Origin: Zeimonas sp046347945
Lineage (GTDB): Bacteria > Pseudomonadota > Gammaproteobacteria > Burkholderiales > Burkholderiaceae_E
Direction: 5' to 3'
Length of the DNA stretch: 64,000 nucleotides
NCBI GenBank assembly: GCA_046347945.1
Contig: JAXMFB010000007.1
Span: forward strand, 174,776 to 238,775
Of the stretch, positions 17,067 to 27,010 are shown piece after piece (within the stretch, counting starts at the first letter, position 1; every line of letters begins with the position of its first letter). Position numbers and translations under genes: made by a program. Below the pieces are notes generated by a model. That model did not search any database. It was not told the DNA's origin and was given only the letters and a program-made list of their open reading frames with translations.

Positions 17067-17954
17067 CTAGGTTCGCAGGACCGACTTCAGCAGACGGCCC
17101 ATCTCGGACGGATTGCGCGTCACCTTCATGCCGCAGGCCTCCATGATCTCGAGCTTGGCCTGTGCGGTGTCGGCGCCGCCGGAGATCAGCGCCCCGGCGT
17201 GACCCATCCGCTTGCCCGCCGGGGCGGTGACGCCGGCGATGAACCCGACCACCGGCTTCTTCATGTTGTCCTTGATCCAGCGCGCCGCGTTGGCTTCGTC
17301 GGGGCCGCCGATCTCGCCGATCATGATCACCGCGTCGGTGTCCGGATCGTCGTTGAACATCTTCATCACGTCGATGTGCTTCAGGCCGTTGATCGGGTCG
17401 CCGCCGATGCCCACCGCGGACGACTGCCCGAGGCCGAGTTCGGTGAGTTGGGCGACCGCCTCGTAGGTCAGCGTGCCCGAGCGCGAGACCACGCCGATGC
17501 GTCCCTTGCGGTGGATGTGGCCGGGCATGATGCCGATCTTCAGCTCGTCGGGCGTGATCACGCCGGGGCAGTTCGGCCCGAGCAGCAGCGTCTTGCGGTT
17601 CTCGCGGCGCATCCGGTCACGCACGACGATCATGTCGCGCACCGGGATGCCCTCGGTGATGCAGATGACGAGGTCGAGGTCGGCGTCGACCGCCTCCCAG
17701 ATCGCGTCGGCGGCGCCCGCCGGCGGCACGTAGACTACCGACACGGTAGCACCGGTCTGCGCGCGCGCTTCCTTCACGCTGGCGAAGATCGGGATGCCTT
17801 CGAAATCCTCGCCCGCCTTCTTCGGATTGACGCCGGCGACGAATGCCGCCTTGCCGTTGGCGTAGTCGCGGCACATCCGCGTGTGGAACTGGCCGGTCTT
17901 GCCCGTGATGCCCTGGGTGATGACCTTCGTGTCCTTGTTGATCAGGATCGACAT
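17067..17954 (-). CDS. sucD: Succinyl-CoA synthetase alpha subunit
   Basis: TCA-cycle enzyme subunit, 295 residues. It contains the CoA-binding N-terminal Rossmann domain (SILINKDTKVITQGITGKTG) and the phospho-histidine site in GHAGALISGG near the C-terminus. LLGPNCPGVI and SRSGTLTYEA are strongly conserved ligase elements. The start at 17954 is an ATG 15 bases after the sucC stop. Length and sequence are standard; there are no frameshifts in this gene. Confidence 0.97.
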   Translation of the reverse strand: MSILINKDTKVITQGITGKTGQFHTRMCRDYANGKAAFVAGVNPKKAGEDFEGIPIFASVKEARAQTGATVSVVYVPPAGAADAIWEAVDADLDLVICITEGIPVRDMIVVRDRMRRENRKTLLLGPNCPGVITPDELKIGIMPGHIHRKGRIGVVSRSGTLTYEAVAQLTELGLGQSSAVGIGGDPINGLKHIDVMKMFNDDPDTDAVIMIGEIGGPDEANAARWIKDNMKKPVVGFIAGVTAPAGKRMGHAGALISGGADTAQAKLEIMEACGMKVTRNPSEMGRLLKSVLRT

Positions 17955-17968
17955 GCTCAGTCTCCGTG

Positions 17969-19129
17969 TCAGCGAGCGGCAGCGACGACTTGCTGCGCCG
18001 CCTCGGCCATCGTTTCGGCCGAGATGATCGGCAGGCCGGACTCGGCGAGCATCTTCCTGCCGAGTTCCTCGTTGGTGCCCTTCATCCGCACCACCAGCGG
18101 CACCTTCAGGCCGACCGCCTTGCTCGCGGCGATCACGCCCTCGGCGATCACGTCGCAGCGCATGATGCCGCCGAAGATGTTGACCAGGATCGCCTTCAGG
18201 TTCGGATTGCGCAGCATGATCTTGAACGCCTCGGTCACCTTCTCCGTGGTGGCGCCGCCGCCCACGTCGAGGAAGTTGGCCGGCTCGCCGCCGAACAGCT
18301 TGATCGTGTCCATCGTCGCCATCGCGAGGCCCGCACCGTTGACCAGGCAGCCGATGTTGCCGTCGAGCTGGATGTAGGCGAGGTCGAATTTCGACGCCTC
18401 GATCTCGGCCGGGTCTTCCTCGTCGAGGTCGCGCAGCTCGACGATCTCCGGATGGCGGAACAGCGCGTTCGCGTCGAAGTTCAGCTTCGCGTCGAGCGCA
18501 ATGACCTTGCCGTCGCCGGTCAGGATCAGCGGGTTGATCTCGGCGAGCGACGCGTCGGTCTCCCAGAACGCGCGGTACAGGCCCCGCAGCACGGTGCGCG
18601 CCTGCGGCAGGCTCGCGTCGGGGATGCCGATCCTGCTGGCGACGCCGTCGCACTCGGCGTCGGTGAGGCCGGTCACCGGGTCGATGAACACCTTGTGGAT
18701 CTTCTCGGGCGTGTGCGCCGCCACTTCCTCGATGTCCATGCCGCCTTCGCTCGAGGCCATCAGGCACACGCGCTGGCTGACCCGGTCGACGACCATGCCG
18801 ACGTAGAGTTCCTTGCGGATGTCGGCGCCCTCCTCGATCAGCAGGCGACGCACCTTCTGGCCGTCGGGGCCGGTCTGGTGTGTCTTCAGCTGCATGCCCA
18901 GGATCTGGCCCGAGAGGGCGCGCACCTCGTCGATCGAGCGTGCGAGCTTCACGCCGCCGCCCTTGCCGCGGCCGCCCGCGTGGATCTGCGCCTTGACGAC
19001 CCAGACCGGACCGCCGAGCGACTCGGCCGCCTTGACCGCCTCGTCGACCGAGAAGCACGGGATGCCGCGAGGCACCGCGACGCCGTACTTCTTCAGGATC
19101 TCCTTGCCCTGGTACTCATGGATCTTCAC
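17969..19129 (-). CDS. sucC: Succinyl-CoA synthetase beta subunit
   Basis: Nucleotide-binding subunit of succinyl-CoA synthetase, 386 residues with an ATP-grasp domain. The N-terminus KIHEYQGKEILKKYGVAVPRG is diagnostic, and VKAQIHAGGRGKGGGVKLA carries the ATP-grasp loop. The start is a GTG at 19129 with an AGAGGAAC ribosome site; it overlaps the end of the DUF2889 gene by four bases (GTGA arrangement). It forms an operon with sucD. Confidence 0.97.
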   Translation of the reverse strand: MKIHEYQGKEILKKYGVAVPRGIPCFSVDEAVKAAESLGGPVWVVKAQIHAGGRGKGGGVKLARSIDEVRALSGQILGMQLKTHQTGPDGQKVRRLLIEEGADIRKELYVGMVVDRVSQRVCLMASSEGGMDIEEVAAHTPEKIHKVFIDPVTGLTDAECDGVASRIGIPDASLPQARTVLRGLYRAFWETDASLAEINPLILTGDGKVIALDAKLNFDANALFRHPEIVELRDLDEEDPAEIEASKFDLAYIQLDGNIGCLVNGAGLAMATMDTIKLFGGEPANFLDVGGGATTEKVTEAFKIMLRNPNLKAILVNIFGGIMRCDVIAEGVIAASKAVGLKVPLVVRMKGTNEELGRKMLAESGLPIISAETMAEAAQQVVAAAR

Positions 19130-19740
19130 GGTCGTTCCTCTGTCGAAACACGGGAATCCTGGACGGGCGCGGGCGCGGATCCGGGCCGGTACCAGATCGG
19201 GAAATGCCGCTCGACCACCGGCCCGTCGCTGCGCCACGCGTGGCAGCGATCGATGGTGAACGGCCGATGCGGCTTGCCGCCTGCGCGCTCGAGTTCCTCG
19301 CGGCGTCGCCACTCGTCGCCGGACATCGCCTGGATGGCGGCGGTCGGCAGCACCTGGGCCAGCTCGCTGAGGTGCGTGCAGCCGGCGACGCCGCCGAGCC
19401 GCTCGCGCACCCCGGCGCGAAAACCGCGCAACAGGTTCAGGCCCACCAGGCGGTGGTAATCAGGGGCGACCGCTTCGCAGACGTCGCGATACGGCACCGC
19501 GTCGGACGCGGCGATGGCGTCGAGCACTTCGCCTCGTGCATCGATCGTCACGCGCAGGCGCATCAGGTGAACCGGCTCGCCGGCCGGGCGCACGCTGCCC
19601 GCGAGCGGCGTGTCGTGCGGCTTCACATCGACCAGTTCGGCCTCGAGGTCCCAGGCGCCATCCGCGCGACGGAACGCGTCGATGCGCACCGATCGCGTGT
19701 GCATCGGCGTGCGCGGGCATTCGGGCGGGGGCAGCGGCAT
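19126..19740 (-). CDS. DUF2889-family protein
   Basis: A 204-residue soluble protein of unknown biochemical role. The body has TRSVRIDAFRRADGAWDLEAELVDVKPHDT near the N-terminus and the CTHLSELAQVLPTAAIQAM segment typical of DUF2889. A second in-frame ATG, 12 residues in (MHTRSVRI), is a plausible alternative start. It precedes sucC with a four-base overlap, an unusual partner for sucCD; co-expression is likely. No signal peptide or membrane segment. Confidence 0.88.
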   Translation of the reverse strand: MPLPPPECPRTPMHTRSVRIDAFRRADGAWDLEAELVDVKPHDTPLAGSVRPAGEPVHLMRLRVTIDARGEVLDAIAASDAVPYRDVCEAVAPDYHRLVGLNLLRGFRAGVRERLGGVAGCTHLSELAQVLPTAAIQAMSGDEWRRREELERAGGKPHRPFTIDRCHAWRSDGPVVERHFPIWYRPGSAPAPVQDSRVSTEERP

Positions 19741-19886
19741 GCTTGCGGGAAGGGCTCGGCGAGTCCGGCCAACGCGGCCACGGGCGGAAAGCCGTGGAGT
19801 TTAACATGCGACCCTTTCGCGATGCTGCGCTGCGGCAACGCGAGACTCCGGGAATCGGAGTGACCATTCCAGGAATCGGACTGCGT

Positions 19887-20392
19887 TCAGCCGTCCTCGT
19901 GGGGCCCCGCGCCGAGCACGCGGCGCACCGTTTCGGGAGAGAAGCCGCGGGCGAGCAGGAAGCGGGTCTGGCGGGCACGTTCGGCGAGCGATTCGGGCGG
20001 CGCGCCGAAGCGGCGTTGCCAGACCGCGCGGGCGCGCTGGAACTCGGTTCGCTCGAGCGCCGCGGCATGCGCCTGCACGAGTGCTTCGTCGAGCCCGTGC
20101 GTGCGCAGCTCGTGGCGGATCGTCGCAGCGCCGTAGCGCTCGGCGCGCCGATGCACCAGCGACTCGGCGAAGCGCTCGTTCGACAGCAGCCGCGCCGCGG
20201 CGAGTTCGTCGAGCAGGGCCTCGACCTGCTCGGCGCTTTCGGCATGGGGGGCGAGCTTGCGGCCGAGCTCGGCGCGACTGTGCTCGCGCCGCGTGAGCAG
20301 GCGCAGCGCGCGCGCCTTCAGCGAGACGCCGACCTGCGTGCGGTCGGCGGCCCCGTCGCGAGGGCGGCCGCCGAAACCGTGACCCGACGACT

Positions 20393-20396
<4 letters not shown>
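19887..20396 (-). CDS. recX: Regulatory protein RecX
   Basis: Small helical inhibitor of RecA filaments, about 169 residues. The frame reads SLKARALRLLTRREHSRAEL near the N-terminus and continues through LLDELAAARLLSNERFAESLVHRRAER to the end, ARGFSPETVRRVLG, all typical three-helix RecX repeats. It lies directly behind recA, as usual. No ATG, GTG or TTG is available in frame before the conserved region. The only candidate is a CTG at 20396 overlapping the recA stop, or the true start has been lost to a base-call error, so the 5' boundary is uncertain. Confidence 0.85.
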
Positions 20397-21450
<1,054 letters not shown>

Positions 21451-21486
21451 GGCTGGCCTTGTCCGGTTGCAGGGGAAGTGGGCCGG

Positions 21487-21519
21487 ATTATGGCACAGGA
21501 GTACTGTATAAACAATCAG
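21487..21519 (-). promoter_or_regulatory. recA promoter with LexA (SOS) box
   Basis: The minus strand reads CTGATTGTTTATACAG (21504-21519), an exact CTG-N10-CAG SOS box. A -35 TTGTTT (21510-21515) sits inside it and a -10 CATAAT (21487-21492) follows after 17 bases. LexA binding would therefore cover the -35 element, the standard way recA is repressed. The recA start codon lies about 37 bases further on. Confidence 0.85.
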
Positions 21520-22072
21520 CTGTTGGTCTTAGGCCCACTGTCCGCAACGCCCGCCCGATCGGGCAGCAGCCGCCAGGCGCCGCGCAGCGCATGCAGCGCG
21601 CCCGCATCGCCGACCGCGGGTCTTCGCCGCCCGGTCGCCGGGATCAGCAGGCCTCGGTGACCGGCGCGGCATCGATCGCGGCCCAGCCGAAGCAGACGGT
21701 TCCCACCGGCTTGCCGGGCGTCGCGCCGCCCGGGCCCGCGATGCCGGTGACCGCCAGCGCGATCTGTGCGCGGCTGTGCGTGAGCGCCCCGTCGGCCATC
21801 TGCGCCGCGACCGCCTCGCTGACCGCGCCGGCCGCAGCCAGCGTATCGGCGCCGACGCCCAGCAGGTCGATCTTCGCCTGGTCGCTGTAGGTGACGAAGC
21901 CGCGCTCGAACCAGCCGCTCGAGCCGCCGACTTCGGTGAGCGCGCGCGCGATCGCGCCGCCGGTGCAGGACTCCGCCGTGGCGATCATCCACCCGCAGGC
22001 GCGCAACGCGCGGCCCAATTCGACGGCGGCGTCGACGACCTCCGGCAGGCGGTCTGCATCATCCGGCGTCAT
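21516..22072 (-). CDS. pncC: CinA C-terminal-type nicotinamide-nucleotide amidase (frameshifted near its end)
   Basis: Deamidates nicotinamide mononucleotide in NAD recycling. The 150-residue body has the family signatures MIATAESCTGGAIARALTEVGGSS, FVTYSDQAKIDLLGV and LAVTGIAGPGG...PVGTVCFGWA. The frame meets a stop after PVTEAC near 21655, whereas the expected C-terminal helix (ALHALRGAWRLLPD) continues in another frame, which implies one or two base errors around 21610-21660. The ATG at 22072 is chosen because MTPDDADRLPEVV matches the family start. It is upstream of recA, as in many proteobacteria. The end coordinate is approximate. Confidence 0.85.
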
Positions 22073-22144
22073 GGCCTGGCCCCCTTCGTGCGAACCGGTT
22101 GGCGAACCCTCCGCCGGCAATCGTACACATGGCTGCGCGCGCGG

Positions 22145-22647
22145 TCAGCGGTACCAGAGCGCGAACAGCAGCAGCGTGTAGAGCGCCGCCAGCAGGTCGT
22201 CGAACATCACCCCGAAGCCGCTCTTCAGCTTCGCGTCGAAGTACCGGATCGGCGGCGGCTTGACGATGTCGAAGAAGCGGAAGACGGCGAAGGCGGCGAG
22301 CTGGGAAGCGAAGCCCGCGGGCACGAACAGCAGCACCAGCCAGAACGCGACGATCTCGTCCCAGACGATCGACCCGTGATCGGCGACGCCGAGGTCGCGC
22401 GCCGTCTTGCCGCAAGCCCAGACTCCCGCTGCCGCGCCGACGCCGATCGCGACGGCCCACGTCGCCGGCTCGAGCCAGCGATCGAGCACGACGAAGGCGA
22501 GCCAGGCCCACAGCGTCCCGACGGTGCCGGGTGCGCATGCCACAGCCCGCTGCCGAAGCCGAGGGCGATCAACCGGGACAGGCGCTGGCGCATGAAGCGC
22601 GAGTCGGCACGCACCGGCGCCGGCTCAGGCGAAGTGGTCGAATCCAT
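22145..22647 (-). CDS. pgpA: Phosphatidylglycerophosphatase A (one frameshift)
   Basis: Membrane enzyme that dephosphorylates phosphatidylglycerol phosphate. The C-terminal 132 residues are in one frame (APGTVGTLWAWLAF, HGSIVWDEIVAFWL with the catalytic Asp/Glu, and DIVKPPPIRYFDAKLKSGFGVMFDDLLAALY). The N-terminus MDSTTSPEPAPVRADSRFMRQRLSRLIALGFGSGLWHA is in another, so one base is missing near 22540. The ATG at 22647 overlaps the end of thiL by 23 bases, a common thiL-pgpA coupling. About 167 residues once corrected. Damage is likely a base-call error. Confidence 0.88.
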
Positions 22648-23568
22648 GCCCGTCGACGGCCAGCGGACGGCCGCGGGCGTCGTGGTGCTCAGCCCTCGCC
22701 CACGATGTGCCGATCCGCGAGTGGCAGGCCGACGCGGTGCCCGATCGCCTCGATCGCGCTGCGGTTCTCGGGCGCCGCAGTGAACAGCAGTTCGTAGTCG
22801 TCGCCGCCGGCCAGCGCAAGGGCGACGGCGCAGCGCGTCGGGAAGCCCGTCGAGCGCCGCCTGACCGGCACCGCCGGCCAGTCGATCTCGGCGCCGGCGC
22901 GAGCGATCGAGGATGTGCCCGGCGTCGCCGAGCAGCCCGTCCGACACGTCGATCGCCGCGCGCGCGAGCCGTGGCGCAGCGAAAGCCCGAGCGCCACGCG
23001 GGCTCGGGCCGGTCGAGCCGAAGGCGGCCGGATCGCCGGCGGCGCGCGCCGGCCTTCGGCGAGGTCGTGCACGGCCAGCGCCGCCGCACCGAGCGTGCCC
23101 GACACCCACAGGTCGTCGTCGGCTGCGCCGCATCGCGACGCAACGCCGCCTCGGGCGGCACGTCGCCGAAGACGGTGATGCAGACGTGAGCGGCCCGCGC
23201 GTCGTGTCGCCTCCGACCAGCTCGCAGTCGTGGCGATCGGCGATGGCGAAGAGTCCCGAGCAGAAGCCCGCGAGCCAGGTCTCGTCGACCTGCGGCAATG
23301 CCAGCGCCAGCGTGAACGCGCGGGGACGCGCGCCCATCGCAGCGAGATCGGAGAGGTTCACCGCGAGCGACTTGTGGCCGACCGAGGCCGGATCGTCGTC
23401 GGCCAGGAAGTGGCGGCCCACCAGCAGCATGTCGGTGGACACCGCCGTGACGTTGTGCGGCCCAGGCGGCGCGAGCAACGCGCAGTCGTCGCCGATGCCG
23501 AGCACCGCCTCGCGGGCCGGGCCACGATCGAAGAATCGCGCGATCAGTTCGAATTCGCCGAGCGGCAT
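22625..23568 (-). CDS. thiL: Thiamine-monophosphate kinase (several frameshifts)
   Basis: Phosphorylates thiamine monophosphate to the active pyrophosphate. The N-terminal third is intact: MPLGEFELIARFFDRG, LGIGDDCALLAPP, STDMLLVGRHF and LVGGDTTRG, all classic ThiL motifs. After about residue 125 the reading frame jumps repeatedly: near 23187, near 23125, then several more to about 22690. The pieces VCITVFGDVPPEAALR, WVSGTLGAAALAVHDLAEG, AGGDDYELLFTAAPENR and LAVDGHGFDHFA appear in turn. All domains are recoverable in order, so the gene is full-length and the breaks are probably errors. Confidence 0.87.
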
Positions 23569-23594
23569 GGGCGCGAGGCCGTTGGAGCCGCGGC

Positions 23595-24056
23595 TCAGCC
23601 GCGCACTGGCGCTTCGTGCGGCCGCGCGCGCGCCGCGACGCGATCGAGCACGCCGTTGACGTACTTGTAGCCGTCGGTGCCGCCATAGGTCTTCGCCAGC
23701 TCGACCGCCTCGTTGATGACGACGCGGTAAGGAATCTCGGGCATGCGCAGCAGCTCGAACGCAGCTAGCATCAGCACGCCGTGCTCGACCGGGCTCAACT
23801 CGCCGACCTTGCGGTCGAGGTTCGGCGCGATCAGCGCATCGAGCTCGTCGGCCGCGACGATCGCACCGTGAAGCAGCGCCTCGAAGTGGGCGAAATCGGC
23901 CTTCTCGAAGCCGGGCGTCTCGGTGAGATGCGCCTGGATCGCGCCGGTGTCCTCGCGCGACAGCAGCCACTGGTAGACGCCCTGCAGCGCCAGTTCGCGC
24001 GCCCGGCGCCGCGCGCTCTTGGGCGGCGTGCCTCGCCCCTTGCCGGGCTCGGACAT
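23595..24056 (-). CDS. nusB: Transcription antitermination factor NusB
   Basis: RNA-binding factor for rRNA antitermination, 153 residues. The conserved ARELALQGVYQWLLS helix and the C-terminal PYRVVINEAVELAKTYGGTDGYKYVNGVLDRVA are diagnostic. The ATG at 24056 overlaps the ribH stop (TGATG), the classic ribH-nusB coupling. It lies 27 bases before thiL. The gene is intact, unlike its downstream neighbours. Confidence 0.96.
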   Translation of the reverse strand: MSEPGKGRGTPPKSARRRARELALQGVYQWLLSREDTGAIQAHLTETPGFEKADFAHFEALLHGAIVAADELDALIAPNLDRKVGELSPVEHGVLMLAAFELLRMPEIPYRVVINEAVELAKTYGGTDGYKYVNGVLDRVAARARPHEAPVRG

Positions 24057-24673
24057 CAGTGGCGGGCCTTCTCGCCGCGGCGGCCCGGGCCGGGGCCGGC
24101 CTCGTCGGGCTCGTCGCCTTGGTCCTCTTCGTCGTCCTCTTCCTCTTCCTCTTCGTCGTCGTCGTCCTCGTCCTCGTCGTCTTCGCCGTAGTCGTCCTCG
24201 TCGTCGCCGGCGAGGCTCGACAGCGACGACGCGAGGTTGGCCATCTCGACCGCCACGCGAGCGGCCTCGGCGCCCTTCTCGGCCGCGCGCGCCGACGCCT
24301 GCTCGTCGGTCTCGGTGGTGAGTACCGCGTTGGCGATCGGCACGTTGAAGTCGAGCGCGACGCGCGCGATCCCGGCAGCGCTCTCGTTGGAGACGACCTC
24401 GAAGTGATAGGTTTCGCCGCGGACCACCGCGCCGAGCGCGATCAGCGCGTCGAATTCGCCGGACGCCGCCAGCTGCTGCAGCACGACCGGGATCTCGAGC
24501 GAGCCGGGTACCGTGCAGACGAAGACGTCTTCGGCCTCGACGCCGAGTTCGATCAACTCGGCCAGGCACGCGTCGCGCAGCGCCTCGCAGACGACCTGGT
24601 TGAACCGCGCCTGCACGACGCCGATGCGCAGGCCGCCACCGTCCAGGTCGGACTGGAATACTTCGATCTGCAT
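24056..24673 (-). CDS. ribH: Lumazine synthase with an acidic C-terminal tail
   Basis: Condenses the pyrimidine and butanone phosphates to 6,7-dimethyl-8-ribityllumazine. The fold occupies residues 1-148: VVQARFN, CTVPGSLEIPVVLQ, GAVVRGETYHFE with the catalytic His90, and NVPIANAVLTTET. Beyond it lies an unusual tail of about 57 residues made almost only of Asp and Glu (about 156-190) ending in Gly/Pro/Arg. Family members are normally about 150-160 residues. As lumazine synthase forms icosahedral or pentameric shells, the tail would project from the assembly. It sits between ribBA and nusB. Confidence 0.95.
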   Translation of the reverse strand: MQIEVFQSDLDGGGLRIGVVQARFNQVVCEALRDACLAELIELGVEAEDVFVCTVPGSLEIPVVLQQLAASGEFDALIALGAVVRGETYHFEVVSNESAAGIARVALDFNVPIANAVLTTETDEQASARAAEKGAEAARVAVEMANLASSLSSLAGDDEDDYGEDDEDEDDDDEEEEEEDDEEDQGDEPDEAGPGPGRRGEKARH

Positions 24674-24676
24674 GCC

Positions 24677-25795
24677 TTACTCCTGGTTGCCCGGCTCGAA
24701 ACCGGCGACTTCGAGATCGAAGCCGGTCATGCTGGGCATCTTGCGCGGTTGCGACAGCAGCCGCATGCGCCCCACGCCCAGATCCTTGAGGATCTGCGCC
24801 CCGATCCCGTACGTGCGCAGGTCCATCTTGCCGCTGCGCCGGCGCGCGCTCGCCTGGGCTTCGCCCCCGCCCGACTGCTCGAGCTGCGTGAACAGCATCT
24901 CGGCCGGCTGCGCGCAGTTCAGCAGCACCGCCACGCCGCAGGGCTCGGCGACGATCGTCGACAGCGCGCGCTCGAGCGGCCACGAGTGCGTGGTGCCGTC
25001 GATCTCGAGAAGATCGAGCACCGACAGCGGCTCGTGCACGCGAACCAGCGCCTCGCGTCCCGGGTCGATGTCGCCGTGCACCAGCGCCAGGTGCGGCGAG
25101 CCCGCCGCGGTGTCGCGATAGGCGACCATCCGGAAGGTGCCCCAGCGGGTGCGGATCGAACGCTCGGACACCCGCTCGATCAGGCTCTCGTGCGCGCTGC
25201 GATACTGGATGAGGTCGGCGATCGCGCCGATCTTCAGCTTGTGCACGGCGGCGAACTCGATCAGGTCGGGCAGGCGCGCCATCGTCCCGTCGTCTTTCAG
25301 GATCTCGCAGATCACGGACGCCGGCGTCAGTCCGGCCAGCCGCGCGAGGTCGCAGCCCGCCTCGGTGTGGCCGGCGCGCATCAGCACGCCGCCGCGCTGC
25401 GCCATCAGCGGGAAGATGTGACCGGGCTGGACGATGTCGCTCGGCTTCGCCTGACGCGCGACCGCCGCCTGCACCGTGCGCGCGCGGTCGGCAGCCGAGA
25501 TGCCGGTCGAGACGCCCTCGGCGGCCTCGATCGATACGGTGAAGTTGGTGCCGTGGCGCGTGCCGTTGCTGGTCACCATCAGCGGCAACTCGAGCTGCCG
25601 GCAGCGCTCCTCGGTGAGGGTCAGGCAGATCAGGCCGCGCCCGTAGCGCGCCATGAAATTGATCGCCTCCGGGGTGACGAAGTCGGCGGCGAGTACCAGA
25701 TCGCCTTCGTTCTCGCGATCTTCCTCGTCGACCAGGATGACCATCCGGCCGGCGGCGAGCTCGGCGATGATTTCGGGCGTGCTGGCAAGTGTCAT
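24677..25795 (-). CDS. ribB: RibBA-type 3,4-dihydroxy-2-butanone-4-phosphate synthase with degenerate GTP cyclohydrolase II domain
   Basis: The N-terminal domain (residues 1-205) is a full DHBP synthase, with acidic loop DEEDRENEGDL, TNFTVSIEAAEGVSTGIS and GHTEAGCDLARLAGL. The C-terminal 165 residues follow a GTP cyclohydrolase II fold but lack the zinc-binding cysteine triad and the LRCDCG-type loop; RVHEPLSVLDLLEIDG stands where it should be. GTP cyclohydrolase activity is therefore unlikely and a separate ribA is expected elsewhere. Hybrid RibB proteins of this kind are common in betaproteobacteria. The ATG at 25795 is followed directly by the conserved start. No FMN-riboswitch signature was seen upstream. 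Confidence 0.93.
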   Translation of the reverse strand: MTLASTPEIIAELAAGRMVILVDEEDRENEGDLVLAADFVTPEAINFMARYGRGLICLTLTEERCRQLELPLMVTSNGTRHGTNFTVSIEAAEGVSTGISAADRARTVQAAVARQAKPSDIVQPGHIFPLMAQRGGVLMRAGHTEAGCDLARLAGLTPASVICEILKDDGTMARLPDLIEFAAVHKLKIGAIADLIQYRSAHESLIERVSERSIRTRWGTFRMVAYRDTAAGSPHLALVHGDIDPGREALVRVHEPLSVLDLLEIDGTTHSWPLERALSTIVAEPCGVAVLLNCAQPAEMLFTQLEQSGGGEAQASARRRSGKMDLRTYGIGAQILKDLGVGRMRLLSQPRKMPSMTGFDLEVAGFEPGNQE

Positions 25796-25875
25796 GGCGC
25801 CATTTTACGCTGCGTGGGCGGCCGTCGCCGCCGGACGGCGGCCCTGCCCGGCCGGGCCGCTGGGATACTTCCGCC

Positions 25876-26370
25876 ATGATGAATCCGCAGGACCTCCAGA
25901 GCTACCGCCGGATCGACACGCGCAGCGAGGCGCGGTCCGCGTTCGACGGCATCGCCTCGCGCGCCCAGCGATCGCTGCGGATCGCCGACGACCGCGGAGA
26001 GTTCTACGGCTTCGACCGGAAGGCCTTCGCCGACGCGCTCGAGACGCTGCTCGGACGCAGCCGCGACACGACGATCGAGCTCGTGCTGCACGACGCTTCG
26101 TTCGTCGAGCGGCATTGCCCGCGCGTCATTGCGCTGCTGCGCCGTCACTGGCCGCGGCTGCGCGTGCTTCGCAGCGAGGAATCGGCGCGCAACTATCCGC
26201 GCGGCTTCGTGCTGGTGGACGACCGGGTGGTGCTGCGCCGCCCGCATCACGACAGCGCGCTGACCTTCGTCGACTTCGACGAAGAGGCGGCGACCGAGGC
26301 CCGCACGCTGCTCGACGAACTCGCCGCGGGCGCGGCGGTGGCGATCGGCGCCAATACGACCGGACTCTAG
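25876..26370 (+). CDS. Conserved hypothetical protein, PLD-like/DUF7931 type
   Basis: A 164-residue soluble protein transcribed opposite to the riboflavin genes and inserted between ribBA and ribE. The sequence resembles small betaproteobacterial proteins distantly like phospholipase-D family domains: RSLRIADDRGEFYGFDRKAF, TIELVLHDASFVERHCPRVIALLRRHWPRLRVLRS, FVLVDDRVVLRRPHHDSALTFVDFDEEAA. No HKD catalytic motif is visible, so catalysis is doubtful. Two ATGs in tandem (25876 and 25879) are candidate starts. Confidence 0.75.
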   Translation: MMNPQDLQSYRRIDTRSEARSAFDGIASRAQRSLRIADDRGEFYGFDRKAFADALETLLGRSRDTTIELVLHDASFVERHCPRVIALLRRHWPRLRVLRSEESARNYPRGFVLVDDRVVLRRPHHDSALTFVDFDEEAATEARTLLDELAAGAAVAIGANTTGL

Positions 26371-26377
26371 CGCCCGC

Positions 26378-27007
26378 TCATCGCTGCTGCGCGGGGCTGC
26401 CGCCGGCCGCGCCGAGCATGCGCTCGACGTATCTCGCGATCAGGTCGACCTCGAGGTTGACCCGGTCGCCCGGCTCGAGCGACTTCAGCGTCGTGACCGC
26501 GATCGTGTGCGGAATCAGGTTGATCTCGAACTCGGCGCCATCGGCCACGTCGGCGACGCGATTGACGGTCAGGCTGACGCCATTGACGGTGACCGAGCCC
26601 TTGTAGGCGAAGTATTTCGCCAGCCCTGCGGGGGCGCGAAGCACCAGGCGCCACGACTCGCCGACCGGCTCGAAAGACACCACCTCGCCGAGCCCGTCGA
26701 CGTGCCCCGACACCAGGTGACCACCGATGCGGTCGTCCAGCCGCATCGCCTTTTCGAGGTTCACCTCGCCGACCCGGTCAAGGCCGCGGGTCCGCGACAG
26801 GCTCTCCCTCGACACCTCGACGACGAAGCGCCCGCGGTCGATGCCGACGGCCGTCATGCAGGCACCCTGGATCGCGATCGAATCGCCCGGCGCCACGTCG
26901 GACAGGTCGAGGGCGCCGGCGTCGACCGTCAGGCGCACGCCAGCCTCCTGGCCGAGCGGCTCGACACGCTCGATCCGACCTACGGCCGCAACGATTCCGG
27001 TGAACAT
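26378..27007 (-). CDS. ribE: Riboflavin synthase alpha subunit
   Basis: Converts two lumazine molecules to riboflavin and the pyrimidine precursor. The protein is 209 residues with the two-fold repeated barrel: MFTGIVAAVGRIERVEP and DSIAIQGACMTAV in the first, GGHLVSGHVDGLGEV and SVTVNGVSLTVN in the second. The start at 27007 directly follows ribD by three bases. The enzyme acts with RibH, encoded 1.7 kb away across an opposite-strand gene. Confidence 0.96.
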   Translation of the reverse strand: MFTGIVAAVGRIERVEPLGQEAGVRLTVDAGALDLSDVAPGDSIAIQGACMTAVGIDRGRFVVEVSRESLSRTRGLDRVGEVNLEKAMRLDDRIGGHLVSGHVDGLGEVVSFEPVGESWRLVLRAPAGLAKYFAYKGSVTVNGVSLTVNRVADVADGAEFEINLIPHTIAVTTLKSLEPGDRVNLEVDLIARYVERMLGAAGGSPAQQR

Positions 27008-27010
27008 CGT

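Noticed and set aside
25796..25875. FMN riboswitch ahead of ribBA
   Set aside because: The gap is only 80 bases and lacks the conserved six-helix core.
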